Both the position numbers and the translations under genes were made by a program. A stretch of DNA of 64,000 nucleotides. Origin: Opisthorchis felineus. Its lineage: Eukaryota > Platyhelminthes > Trematoda > Opisthorchiida > Opisthorchiidae. The notes under the pieces were generated by a model, which had not been told where the DNA came from, did not search any database, and was given only the letters and a program-made list of their open reading frames with translations. This document shows, piece after piece, positions 38,298 through 51,426 of this stretch. Where the stretch lies: NCBI GenBank assembly GCA_004794785.1, contig SJOL01005766.1, positions 319,988 to 383,987 on the forward strand. Direction: 5' to 3'. Position 1 is the first letter of the stretch. Every line of letters begins with the position of its first letter.

Positions 38298-41153
38298 TAA
38301 ACTATCTTACTAAAAAGTTCATGTCTTATGCATTCGGAAGGTGGAAAAGCTCAGTCACAGGGTCCCAAATATCCGACCTAGAGGTTAGTAGAATTGGTTG
38401 GGAGTCAACGGTCCCAGATACGGACTTACTCCAATAAAACAAATATCAGGTCCAAAAATGCCTAACTTTTAGGAGAAAACCACAACATAAACAAATCATT
38501 CGAAGAGAGAGATGTCCGAAAGCATCTTTGTGAATCCAGAATATTGATGAAATAGGCAAACCTGGATTAGAGCGAACCAGAGACTGTCGCACGAATTTAA
38601 AGTACAATAGAGACGTGGGGGCTACCTTCCCTTGCTTTTAGCTACTGATGCAAAGAGTGAGTATTTTGTGTCACTTTGAGTTTCAGGATTACGTACGTTC
38701 CACATACCTCGTGAGCAGGTAATTTTAAGCCATTCAAAACGAAGTTCAACTTGGAGGTCGAGCAGCTGGTCCTGTCATTAAACGTAGCCGATGGCCGGGT
38801 ATGGGACATCACGTGACTGATGACTGATCACTCGGCTTCCAATTTGGTGCCTCGTCTGCCTCTGAGAGCACTGCTACGTAGAAGTCGTATGAGAAAACCA
38901 CCCTCATCGACCTTTCAACCTAACTAAGGGGCAGGTCACCAGGATGGTCCCTAACTACTGCTTAACACTCTCTTGCAAAATGTTAACCTCGCCCATTTAA
39001 AATCAGTGGAGCTCTACTGATCAATCGATAAAAGGCGCATTTCGTGTTTAAAATAACTTTAGCCCAGCAGACTTAATTACTATCGCAAACGCGGTTTGAA
39101 ACGGTCGGAATAAGTGCTCGGTGTCAAAATATGGGCGCATTTGTCATTGGCTGACTGGCAAAACCACCTAATGAATGACTGGTTGAATCCCACTTTATCG
39201 ATTACAAGACGTAACGTAGCCCTCAGGTTAGAATCAACACGAAACTCGCTGTTGTGTTTTGACAGTCGAGTCTCAGTGGAACTTATAGCACTAGATCACC
39301 GCCTTATCTACAGAAGTGTTTGCTCTTCCCGTTAAACTTGTCGATAGTTTGTGTGCATGACTGAAACCCGACATTTAGGTTTTTTTACATGTAATGAGCC
39401 CGGTTGTAGTTATTCATTAGTTTTGGTGATGGAAATGAAATTCTGTGGGCCTAGACTCTATGGGACCTGATATGTTATTAAATCAAGGAAAAAGCAGGTC
39501 AGTTTCTGGAAGATCGACCGTGTTACTACCTAAGGCGCTCTCAAAGCAGCATGTTCGTTTTGAGAATTCTCTTCCGTAAACCAGCCCCCGAATTCGAGCA
39601 TGCCGAGTACGGTGCGTAAATAGCATGGATGGTCGGTGTTACTCGGGGGACGAACCGAGAACAGCAAAACCGCTAGTTCACGCTCATCAGTTTTTACTGG
39701 GTCTTCTAAGTAGTGTCATCCGGATGGAAAATTATCCAGCGGAAATTTTTCACTCACTCCGCTTCAACTTATTTATCCAGAGCGCGAATCAATTTCATCT
39801 TGCGTGAAGGGTAAGTGTGACACTCTTGTTTCTTCGTCAGTGTTGTTCATGAGCTCATTACTACACATTAACGCACAGATTCATAGAGGAAAGAAGCTAT
39901 ACAAGTATGGCATTGTTTAAAGAAAGTAAGAAAATTAAATTACATGTGAATTTTACTTTATGCTAACAGCTGTTGTGTTACCACTGGGATTTCTGGGTGT
40001 AACATCGATTTTTTTGGTGTTGGTGCATGCTTGATTTGTTCCACGCTGTGGTTAGGGATAACACATGCCACTCTGTGAGGAATGTGAGAATCGTCTAGAA
40101 ATGTGTGCTTCAGGACAGCTAACAACAGTGTCCATGATTTGATATTTGTTGTCGATAACCGACGCAATCGTTTGCATGGTACGATCCTGCTGTTCAGCCG
40201 GCCCAGGAATCAATACGTCCATTGTACTGCACGAAGTGCATTCATTTTGGCCTGGGCTGTATCCTTCACCCGGCTTGTTCCAGTTGGAACTGTCCGATTT
40301 GGAGGTTTTGTACTACCCTACGATCGATGTGTAGTGTGCTGACTGGTCAGTAGCTAGTGCGGGTTGATTGCTGTCTGCTAAATACACAAAACAAGGTAAA
40401 TACGTTCCACACCGTTTTCAAAAATACTGTAAAGGGAGTATTTAATTTCAGGCATCCTGGTCAGTTTAGACACATGCTGGTGGTCACATCAGCAGTGGGT
40501 GTGAAACAGCCCTAAATCCCTTTTACAGGGAGCTTCTCCTTCCCGTCACTGTACACCATGGTTCTGGAAACTACACTGTTTCAGAACTACAGTTTTTAGC
40601 GTTGCTTATCCTACATCTTAAGGTATTTCACTCGGTTGCTGAAACGTCAGAATTTGTGGGAGCTGGCCAAGAGCAGGTCGATGACTTTTCCTATGCATCA
40701 TGACGACTTGTATTACTGGTGACTAAAATCTGTTTGCAATTTACACCACCCTCAAGTTCATCCGATGACTGAGCTGGACATCGCCGGTTTTGGAAATGTA
40801 TTCCTTTATGCACATCAGATATTTCTAAAAAATGTTCAAGTGCGTTTGGATATACATCTGGGAACGTCGGATGTCTTTACTTTATGCAAACGCTTACTTG
40901 CCGGACTTCCTATGCCTATGTGATACACGTTTCTCAGCAAGTAGCCAAACGCGAGACAAAACTCTTCCTTCCGTTGATGTAGTTTGCAGGATCTGCGCTG
41001 TGAGAGACTCACCGCCTACAGATGCTGCACCGATCCGCTCAAAATCTGTCTTGTTGGACTGGGCCATAAAGCGGAGCAGCAATCAGGTTGAACACCTTAA
41101 TGAAGTACCTTCTCATCCAAGAAATTTTCATAAAGTTTGTTTTTAATGCATGC
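38298..41153. other. No confident gene
   Basis: A 104-codon plus frame at 40832-41146 (SVDVVCRICAVRDSPPTDA...) and a 62-codon antisense frame overlap. Neither has both splice borders. Otherwise featureless. Confidence 0.35.
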
Positions 41154-41380
41154 TTAAGTAGTCCCTGAAGTGTGAAATGGTCTAACTTGCTCCTTAACAT
41201 TGTCAGTGAATTTCGAGAAAACTTCCTCTTGGCTTAAATAATGCACGGGCAAATCATTCAGCTTCAGTGCGTCTTTCAAGTTATTGTTCTGCAATGTTGT
41301 ACAGCTCTTCCTTGAACAGACATGTCCTGGGGTATCATCAGTAAGCAAAATAACTGAGCGCCGGGAAGTGAGTGCAACTC
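41154..41380 (-). CDS. Candidate terminal coding exon, unknown protein
   Basis: The minus-strand acceptor GTTCTTTGTGCTCGTCAG ends just above 41380. In phase 1 it opens VALTSRRSVILLTDD, then SCTTLQNNNLKDALKLNDLP and EEVFSKFTDNVKEQVRPF to TAA. It has a strand-like hydrophobic block (SVILLTDD) and then a helical, charged C-terminus. No family recognised. A plus-strand frame overlaps (41284-41523) without comparable splice sites. Confidence 0.35.
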
Positions 41381-44300
41381 CTGACGAGCACAAAGAACTG
41401 AATCCGTCGTGGATGTACGCAACCGTACATAACGTATACTCGTCTATCTTGACGACAATTTGGAGTGATAGGGTTTACGTCAGTGGTTCAGAAAATGAAG
41501 TACTGAGAAAAACCAAAAGGTAGGCCTTACTGACTCCTTTCTGTATTAAGATGGTGCGGCTCTGGTTGCTAACACTATTCTTGAAATTCAGCAATATTTA
41601 GCGAACAAGAGGCTGGAGGAACAGCTTGGGAATCAGCCGCTCCTTGATCTCCTAGCAACGGTGGGTTTCACGAAGAATGATGGTATGGAGCCCGCGGCTA
41701 TATGTTTTTTTACACCACCAAATCTATCGACTCCGTTGCTGTGTTCTTTGTGGCGAGTTGATCATATCAATTTGCCGCATCAGTGAGCCTGGTGATCACC
41801 ATTTGAAGATAAAAAGACCGGGATTTTTACAGGCTGTCCGAAGCGCTACAAGAAAGAAGAAAGATTTTGTCTCTCTTATTTTTCCTGGCAAACGGTTCAA
41901 GTATCCGAAAGCAAAAAAGCCTTCGCCAAGTTCACAGCGGCCAGGCGAATCTCAGAGAATGATCAAATGAGATAATCCGCAGGAGGTCTGGTCTGATTCC
42001 CACGCGACGATCACGTGTGCAATCCGCTGCCGCGCAGACGTATATGACACACTGTTTTACCAGACGTACACACCGCACAGCACCATTCACATGATTTGAC
42101 CGTCTGTGCAAAACTAACAGAAAGCCTTATCGACTATACTGTCTAATACTACAATCTTTGCAATTCCACCTGGTCGTGAATTTTCCGGTGTAAAACACGA
42201 ACAAGTTGAATTCATTGGTCAGGAACAAATGAAGCAAGCAGAAAAATGGTGACGCAAATGACTATTTCCATTGTTACTGTAAACGCTAAAAGGATGTGCC
42301 ACACCATTACGCCTTCTGCATTTCTGGAAACCAAAACGACACCGACCTTCAAGAATTTTACTGGAGTGAAGGAAACGGAGAAATATCGATTACGCTTCAA
42401 GAACTTGATCAGTTCAGCGCTGTAAGACCTAGAAGCGTTCAGTAGTTTATGGATAGTTTTTCGGAATGCATGTTTTTAAACCATTTTTCCAAAAGATACT
42501 ATGGCTGTTCAGTTCATTCGAATCGATCGGAGTGTCTTAAGTGCGGATCACTAAACCAAATTCACCAAAGTAGCTGGACCGATAATATGAACAGGAAAAT
42601 GGACAAATGTTATTGCATTACACACCATAAGTTCGAGAACTACTTTTCATAATACCACCTTAATTCGGATCGGTTACCAGGTTACGAAAACACAGCCTAA
42701 CACAAAAGGGTCTCGATAGAACTTAATTCATGCAGCTTGCAATGCCGTTCTTCCTGTAAGTCGGTGGGAACTCTCCACTGAATCTTGTATATACTTAGTT
42801 ACTCGTAGTAAAAATGTGATGGTTCCTGGATTATTTGAGCGTAAAATTTCCATACTCGAAAGGAAGGGAGATAGCAAAGGACCCTTGAATTCGAACTTTT
42901 CACAGGGGTCGATAAAGCGCCAGATGACGTTTGGGCTATGTAATGATGAACTTCAAGGCGCGTTATGTAGGCCAATCTTATACTTGTCAACGCCGTTGAT
43001 AACTATACCTAATGACAGCTTTCGATTGGGCATACTCAAGCAAAATTCTTCCTTGACTAGAACCACTTCCCAAAAAGGCAGATACTCTTGGTGATCATGA
43101 CACTACAGTCGTCACGGCATCATTTGGTGAAACTCTTGGGTGATTAAAGGGAACACAATTCTGCGTGAATCTCCGCATGGTAAATCCGTGTGCTTCGTGG
43201 ATACTGAATTAATTTTTCAGTTTCTGAGACTGGCACTGGATCCGTCAAAACCACGATATGACTGTATTTATTCCGCTTACCACCAGACAATCAAGAATGC
43301 CAGTTAAAGACATATTTAAACTCGATGAACGAGGTCGCGGGTGACACAGAAGTAGAGGCCCACCCATCCGTTTTTTGTGGAGCCAGTTAATTGTTCGGGG
43401 TGTGGAGGACGGAAGACCGTTATAAAAGTTGAAATTAAAAGCATTATCGCAGCATTGCGCAGAAACGGCAGATTGGCTCCTTTAAACTACCCCTCAGTTC
43501 TCATCCACGACTAGGCCAAACGTCACTGAAGCATATCGGTCTTTGGATATTGAACTGGCCGTAGTTGAGTTCATTCAATTTGAAGGAGACAGTCAAGTTG
43601 CCAGCATATCCTGCGCCCAAACTGACGTCCTTGGTAATCGCGTGGCTGCAGACTGACGTCACGCGAAACGAGCACCGAGTTCTTTAGATCGGCTTAATTT
43701 TTCAAATCTTATACCCTGTCAGATCTGGTGTGTTTTTATTATGCAACGTCAGAGGTAAGCTGAGAGAACGCAGAAGATTGAGCAATAGCAGAAAAGTATA
43801 ATGCTTCAATAAGCAGGATATCGTCATTCCAATTTTGATCTCTTCGCCAATTCAACCGGTTAGAAAATTTGGGTTGCAATGTTTATGTTTTGTAGGCCGA
43901 TTATCATTTAGTTGGTTGTATCTCACACCGATTACGAAATAATTTAATTGATTGGACCAGGCATCCAGTGTGCCAGGAATCAACTATCACGGTGTTGAAT
44001 TAATCATTTTCAGCAAATCAAATCAAGTTGCTACGTTTCTGAATCTCTCTAACTTGAATAAATGTCAGCTGAAAACTGGTTGGTTTTCCGTATAATGATG
44101 AGGTGAATACAGAGCAAACCTAGTGTTAGTGTGGTGTTCAAAAGGTGTCTGGTTGCAGGTGAGATTGGATATACCAAACCTATTTTTAGGACTTTATTAC
44201 CTCGGGGCTGGTGGGGGTCTAATTGTGAAATTTCAGCCACGGCAAAGAGGCAAAGTGTGACCCCCTTCAATCTTGCCATCCCAATTCTTTGCGTGGATAC

Positions 44301-45577
44301 CAGAGCTATTGTGTGGACATGAGAGACTCTTACATTTGCCGCAACTGGATGACGCCCATAGATGGTGTATATACCACACTACCCTTTGTATATGATTCAT
44401 TTAAACATACGTACAGAGTACACAAAGCAAACTAATGGGCACGCTAACAGCAACTGTTTCAGTTTAAGCCTGAGAGTTCTGTTCAAAATTACCAGAGCCA
44501 TCATAAAAGATAATCCCGTATTACTTTCCCTTGTACAGTTTTTTATTCCATTTTGGTACGTTTATTCTGACTGGTTATGGTCAAATCAATGGCCTTATTT
44601 TTGCTAATCAGCAAAGGATTTTTCCGAATATGCCAGGAGCTGAGTTCCATTCAGCTTAACCGGGATGCCCGAATGACCCCAGTTATCTAACACTCCACCC
44701 ACTTTATCGCCATCACGCGCTTTTCTGTAGAACGGATATCCTAAACGGGTTGTGCTCAGTTGAGAAGAAGCGCGTCCAAATGAAGCTTCCATTCAAAGAT
44801 GACTTTGCTCATGAACTGGTTGCAAGAAGGCTTAGAAATTCTGCTGGTGCGACATACATGGCCGGTAAACTTCGCTCACTCCGGTGTCCCTCAGTGATGG
44901 TTGAAAGAACCTAGGCGACATCTGGCTGAAACTAGTCACGCCAATAGACAAAAACCATGAATCCGACGTTATTTATCGAGTACCTCAGACCCAATCATGG
45001 CTGGTATGTCACCGAGTATTACTGATCGCTAAAGCAAATGGAATCCGACAATTTAATTGTGTAGATTAACCAGACAGAATTTCTACACCAGTGGGCAACT
45101 ACAATAAAAACGGTGTTAAAAAATCACGGTTTCCCTGATGAATTCGAAAGGCGATAAAACATGAAGCCAGTGTGTGTTCCAGTGCAGTGCGTGTCACATT
45201 AGCAATGAGAAAATAAAACGCACAGATTAACACGGAACATTAAAAATTCATGGTTACAACGGAAGATGCATGCAGCACTGTCTGGGCTGATGTAGTACGT
45301 GCACCAGTTCCCGTCTCGATAAAAACAAGAAAAACAATGTTTTTTTCATATGTTTTCACCATGTATAGTGGGCGATTTTTTACTGAAGGTAATGTTTGCA
45401 GCTCGGTTGGTCGCTTGTTTACCCAGTGTGAAGAAGAACAGCCGTATACGAAATGAGGAACGAGAAGAGTTCAAGTGTCACGCCACATTGATACTATTGT
45501 GCAAAGCACCAATGAACGTCTTAAGTGCGTTTTTTAAAGTTAAATTAAATTCCTCCCATTCAGCTCGAACATTCTCT
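41381..45577. other. No confident gene
   Basis: Chance-length frames. At about 42250-42424 the plus strand has a 58-codon frame (VNAKRMCHTITPSAFLETKT...) without splice support; at 44.05-44.32 kb frames overlap on both strands. Confidence 0.35.
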
Positions 45578-45727
45578 CTTTGCTTAGATACCATGTCAAC
45601 TGAAGCAAGCACGAGTGGGAAGACACTGCTGTGCCAAGACGGAGCCAGCCAAAATGTCAAGGCTGGGTTCGAAACTCAGAGCTTCCGGTCAGGAAGACTG
45701 TGGCTGAGCTATCTTAAGATCCACGAT
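45578..45727 (-). repeat. tRNA-derived SINE copy 3 (diverged)
   Basis: The minus strand has AGATAGCTCAGCCACAG (A-box-like), TGACCGGAAGCTC, a well-kept B box GTTTCGAACCC, then GCTTGCTTCAGTTGACATGG and GAGCTGAATGG. It is colinear with the 38.2 kb copy. The plus-strand 126-codon frame at 45350-45730 is partly antisense to it. Confidence 0.55.
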
Positions 45728-46089
45728 TAAAAGTGAGAAAAGGACACGATTTTTGTTGAAGTTTTTCTAAATTGGTTCGAATCTATGCCAGGTAGCTGAG
45801 TGCACTTGGAGCGAAAATTTTTCCTCGTCTTTCTGGACATGGAAACACCAATAAAGGCTACTTTTGGTGAATCGGTGATGAGCTCGTTATTCAGTTGGAT
45901 GCGACCCTGTTTTAGTTCTGTAGCAATTGTTTTACACTCAAATGCGTAGGTCGTGGCGAGAGAGCGGACAATCAGAACGTCTGCTGCTTTCATAATTCCG
46001 TGCTCCAGAAAGTAGGGCGTGTCATGATATTCTAGCGTGCCAGTATAATGACCTACAAAAACAACCTAACGAGAATGGAGGTATAGACG

Positions 46090-46370
46090 TAATACACTAC
46101 TCATAATGTTGCTGAAAATTCTTCGACAGCCCACTATCCGTTTCTCCCTTCTTGGGGCTCATCAGGTAGGCGCAGCCCCCGACTTTTCGCCAACCCAAAT
46201 TGCACGAATCAGTGAAATACACTCAATTGCAAACACATTCGACTTTGCGGGAGATTCACCTGGAACCCAGCTGAATCAGTTGCTTGGAAACACAATAAAA
46301 AAGAGATTCAGCTGGGTTTCAGGTGAGTCTCCCGCAAAACCAAATTGGATTGCAAATGAGTGTATTTCGA
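46090..46370 (-). repeat. Family A repeat with hammerhead core and internal palindrome
   Basis: Minus-strand core CTGATGA (46166-46160), hairpin GCCC-CAAGAA-GGGA and GAAAC. Helix III is degenerate (ACGGAT). The tail (CACTACTCATAATGTTGCTG in plus orientation) is at 46094-46113. Beyond it, 46212-46277 and 46305-46369 are inverted copies of the body (GGGAGATTCACC...CAGCTGAATC against GATTCAGCTGGG...GAGTCTCCC), predicting a long stem. The 114-codon plus frame at 46106-46450 is the translated repeat, not a gene. Confidence 0.6.
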
Positions 46371-49300
46371 GAATGGAGGTATTTTTTGTTACAAAAAAAC
46401 ATTTGCCTGCTTGTGGACTATCAGATATGCAGGATGCTTGCGCGTATTAAGGAATAATACGTTCTTACACTAAGTATAACAAAGTTGGATCAAACACATC
46501 CGCACAGTCCGTATACCTGTAAAACTTCTCAGCATGGTCTTGACATCAACCGTGAATCGCCATCATGTGTATCTATCTAATTCTCATTAGTGTGGTTAGC
46601 GCGCAATAGCTTCAATGCAAGGCGCCAGTCTGAAGGCACGTTATAAATAGACTGGCAATCAGCTTCCAAAATACCCAGCTTATATATATGCCGGGGTCTT
46701 TTTCAAAGAAAAGGGTATAACAAGCTTCCATTAGCGTAACCATTAAGTAAGTGGAATTTAATGGAGCGTCTGGACAGTACATTTGGGCTCATTTGTGAAT
46801 CACACTTGGTATAAACGCTGAGATCAACTCTGCCTTCTCAAACTGCCGGAAATATTGGCACCACAACGAGGGCATTTGTATCTTTGGCGGCTTGTCGCAG
46901 TTATTCCAAATATGAGGCGCCAAGAATGAAGGTGGGGCAAGTTTGGAACGGGACCTAGACCAACGGAACAAAAGCTATCCCACAGGTGTGTGTTTGTGTA
47001 CTGGCTGATTGAGGTGTATAATATTTGTTCCGATTCCAGATAACCTGTGAAATCAAATGCCTAAATAGATGCTACGTTTTAAAATAAAACAGACTCGTAT
47101 CCGCACGGCGTCCGCTGTTTTGCTCAAAAAGAAAAATTTCAGCCCTGGTGCAACGACCCACTTATGTTTGTAAAACCTGACTTTGTGGGCCTTTGAAGAT
47201 CTTCACTTTATTAAGAGTCATCTCCTAAAAGCAAACGTAAATGCCGCTTACTGAATTCTCTGCCAGTTGGGCCACTTCAAGGAAGAAGTCCGTTTAACCT
47301 CCTTAGGGAAAATTATTGCTTTATAAACCCTGGCTTGTAAGATTGTGGGAAACGAGGAGGTTGAATCCCACCTTTGATTTTTGACCCCCTGCGTAACCCT
47401 AGCGCAACGTGTTCACCTGTCAAACGTGTGCAGCTTCAGACATTTTATCTCCAACGTTTTTGAAGTAAACTGTTTCCGGGCCAGAAGTAGATGGATGAAA
47501 ATCTTCACCTCATGTGTGACCTGGTTGAGTACTTAAACTAGAGGAGCTTCTGAACGTCACAACCTATATGCTCCTGAATGGTGATTATCGCTCAAAAACG
47601 CTGTGCGTTCTTCGCATTGCAGACCAGTATTACACAATCCCAAGTACGATATTGTTTCACAATTTTTTCGATAAAATTAAAGTTTGTTATGCAAACACGC
47701 TATAAGCCGGGTGAAAATCTAGATAAACTATATATTTCAAAGGTATGAATTATTCCCGGTAACCGAGGAGTCTGTCGTTTGTGTTCCCCATTCATTGTTG
47801 GCAAATGTTATCAGGGGAAAAATCTTTGGCCTTGGATGAACGTGGATATCATTGGAGTCTAGTGATCTCTTAGTTACATTATCGTGTACCCTTTCAAAAA
47901 CGCAAACCGAAGGGCTTGTTGACAAAAATAATCATTGGCGAAAACTACCGGTCTGTAATCGGAGACGTGCCGTTCGCCCGGTTGTATGAAACTGAATCTA
48001 ATTATGTTTTTTTTTCGATTTTAGAAGTTTGTATGTCGTTTAGTTTACAAAGTACTTTTGTTGCATTTCAAACAGTCCTCAACTTTTCACGGAATTAATG
48101 TTGACGCTGGTGACACTTCCGACGACGACGCTTAAATCTAACAAATTATAAAGGGAGTGGAACATCAAAAAGCACCGCGCAACCCGTACACTGTCACACC
48201 GGTCTACTGCGTGGTTTAATGAGACAGGCAGTTTGTGATGGATTCGCCCTTTTTCAATTAGTACGCGGGCTGTATTGCTCAAATGGCTAACTTCAATGAC
48301 TTTCGAAGCACCAGCTAATCCCGCTTATTTGGAAATGCGGCAGACCTAAAGAGCAGGTTTTTTAAAATGCGGCATTTGTCCAGCACTGGAGGTTATCTTC
48401 ACCCAGATCATCAAGCACCTGGCACATTTCCTAACGCAGTCGTTCAATGAATCAAGCTTGACTCTACTCCATAGAGTTTTATCTTGCAGGAGGCATGCCA
48501 CTGGTAATTGTATGCTTCTTCAATGCCACACTAAATAAACCAGTCAGCGAATACCAATAAATTTTTATTTTTGACGTCATATGGTTTCACGTGCAACGTC
48601 AGGACATTTGCACACATATATTTTCTGAATTTGTTGAGAATATATTTTGCCCGGTTGTGAAACGGCTTTCAGTAAAAATCATCAATTAATCTGAGAGTTG
48701 AAGCAAGTACACACAAAAACGAGACTGGTTTATCTAAAAGGAAGTCAAGATATGATCATTCTGGTGGCATTTGTAATGGAATCTAGTTATCGTGACAATA
48801 AGAATATATGAGTAAAATTCATGGTGACATCTTAAAATACACCAATTTACAATGGGTTATTCTTTCAGGAGCTTTAGAGTGGTTGGCTGCGATCATGGTG
48901 TGGAGCTCAGGCTGGAGCCGGATTGCGTGGTTTTCCTTGGAAGCATTGCAAGGCCTATGAGCGTTAAAGTGCGACTGAGTTCACAAACGCTACACGCATA
49001 GAAACCCCTTTGATTGCTAACAATGTCCTGCATGAACTATGCACGAAATTTCAGACCAAGCTGTTATAGTTTTACACCTATGCGTTAAACCTTCAAGCTG
49101 GGTTTAGTCAAACAAGGCATATCCCTAGGGGAATGTCATTCGAAGTTAAAATTTCGCATCTTTTTTGAAGGAGAAGAACACTTACACCCGTATACTGTGC
49201 ACGTTTTTTTCCAGTGGACTGCTAAGGAACATATGATGGGTCTCTGTGCTGGCAAATTTGATGAGCAGTTTGGACGGCATTTAAGTTTGTCAGCACATAT

Positions 49301-50394
49301 CTTCTGATACCGTCATGCTACAGCTTGAAGAAATGGTCACTACTCACTGTTCCCTATAGTGGAGAAGGTCCTTGACTCTGAGCGCACAGTGGCTTAAAAC
49401 CAAGTAGCTAGTGTGCAATCTGAACTAATCCAGTCAAATATCCAAAGTGTTCTACAAATATGGCTTGTTGATTAGAGGTTGGAGAAAAATGTATCGATCG
49501 CAAGTTAATGATGGATGACCTACCCTGTGGTGTTATTCGAAAATAATATGGGTTCTAAATGAAAAGCATGAAACCTATTGGTTTCGAGAAAAGTCACAGC
49601 CCACATCGACAGTTAGGCAGAGGATGGTGAGCATCTTTATCAACAAAAAATGAAATTCTTGCTGGTTGCTACTCACTGTCGTACTTTCCCGATCGCTAGC
49701 GAGTGAGTCAATCTGCAATCCTCTAACTAACCACAGGGAGGAGAAATCGTGATGAGTGTTGAGGAGCACGTTCGTTTGTTCTGTACCAGATTCAGTGTTG
49801 TTATCGCTCTATAGATTGTTATTTCTGTCCAGTAAGAAACACTTCTCAAGTGTGTTGATACAATTTCAGAACGGGGTTGATTTCGCCCATGGTTTATGTT
49901 TTGACCTCATGAAATTTCAATTCCTCTACTCCTATGCAAAAGTATTTTTATATTTTTCAGCTGCCGCTGATCGCTTATATACATATCAGATAGCCGGTTG
50001 GATAAAACCTTACAGTATTTTCGTACAGTATTCATACTGGTAATCCAATATTTCACCTGATGCAAGTCTACATTGTGTCTTGTGGCCAACGGTTGAGAAC
50101 AGAGATGTTGAAAAACGCCAGTGTGGTACGAATTACACAAATGTTATCATTTATTTTGATGTTGATTACGTTTATCATCTTTTATATTGCCGTAATAATT
50201 ATTGGCCTATAATGAGTTTCATTTATTTTATCGCGTGTAGATTTATGCAGGTCATTTGTTTGTAAGGGAGGGATAAAATGGTGACTACACCTAAAAAATT
50301 GACCTGTATGTCCATGCTGGATGGGATCAGTGCACACTATGTGGTTATATCGCAACCTGTTCAGTTGGAAGTCCCGGAAACACATCACGGCTGA
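46371..50394. other. No confident gene
   Basis: Two minus-strand frames look polar and coding-like: 47737-47915 (VHDNVTKRSLDSNDIHVHPR...) and 48079-48325 (SNTARVLIEKGRIHHKLPVS...). They lack good acceptors and I do not call them. No repeat recognised. Confidence 0.35.
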
Positions 50395-50545
50395 ATGAGT
50401 CCTCGCTTGACCAGTGCATTGTATGGGTCCCAAAGCAAACAGGCAGTCGTGGAAACACGGCACAATTGTCCTCTTTCCTCTCACACTGATACAAATGAAG
50501 CAAGTCTGAGACAATGTCACATGTGTCGTCCCTCTCCTAGTCTAG
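50395..50545 (+). CDS. Candidate first coding exon, unknown protein
   Basis: An ATG (MSPRLTSALYGSQSKQ) follows an in-frame TGA directly. The frame stays open through Cys/His-containing sequence (LRQCHMCRPSPSL) to a strong donor, CTAG|GTAAGA, in phase 1. A second strong donor (TTAG|GTAAGC) lies about 112 nt downstream. Partner exons are uncertain; a coding-like segment ending in a stop lies at about 50690-50790. Confidence 0.25.
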
Positions 50546-51315
50546 GTAAGATGCATTTGTTTCTGATCTCTTGTAATGCCGATTAAATTTTGTTGGGTTA
50601 TTGTTTGTCACCCACACTGTATGTTGAGGCTAAAGGTGTCCATGTGTGTCACCTTAGGTAAGCTTTTATTGTGCCCACAACACATCAAAACCCCTGCGAG
50701 GAAAACCAAGTTGAAACGGAACATTTATTGTCTAATAAGAATTCTGTCGGTCGAAGCACAAGGGAACAAGCCGGAAAAACATTAGCATAAATGTCCTCCT
50801 AAAGAACCGGCTACTGCGTACCATCACTTTACCTCATGAGTAGTTCAGTGTTTTGTTCACAGTTGGTACAAAACTGGCATGTAGATCTTTCCGCAAGAGT
50901 CCAACTGATGTCCGCTGTTTAGCCTTGTCATTAACGATTTCAAGCGACTACTGTTTTGTCAAACATGGCGCTTTCAACCTTTCGACTTACTGATATGAAT
51001 AAGTCCACGAGTTGACCGAACCCACCCCCCTCCAGGCAAATGGCTGAATCTATCACAAGTGAGCGGCTGCATTGTAATTATCATTAACGCAGAGGCCCTG
51101 AGGATGCGCAGACTTCATTAAGATTGGCAGTCCATTCACTGTACAAATGACATGCAGCCCGACAAAGAAACTCGCATATCTGCATAGATGATACGATACA
51201 ATAGGATACGATCTCGCCTGCGATGAAGGCGCAGCTATCACATGTGCCCCATCACATGATTTGGTCATTTATTTTGCCACGTTATGATATGTGCTTGGAT
51301 TCCCCTCTGCCCCAG

Positions 51316-51426
51316 CCATTTGAACGCAGTCGAATTAATCGATATAGGTTACATTCACATGATTTACAGCACAGTAAATTCATGGGAGGTGGGGACAACA
51401 AGGAACTAACAGAAGGAACAAAATAG
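51316..51426 (+). CDS. Candidate terminal coding exon, unknown protein
   Basis: The acceptor GGATTCCCCTCTGCCCCAG is pyrimidine-rich and strong. In phase 0 it opens 36 codons (PFERSRINRYRLHSHDLQHS, then GGGDNKELTEGTK) to TAG. The frame also extends upstream to an ATG at 51223, so an intronless reading is possible. No family recognised. Confidence 0.25.
   Translation, partial: PFERSRINRYRLHSHDLQHSKFMGGGDNKELTEGTK

Noticed and set aside
45350..45730. 126-codon plus-strand frame
   Set aside because: Its 3' third is antisense to a tRNA-derived SINE; the rest has no splice support.
46106..46450. 114-codon plus-strand frame
   Set aside because: Translation of the family A repeat including its palindrome.
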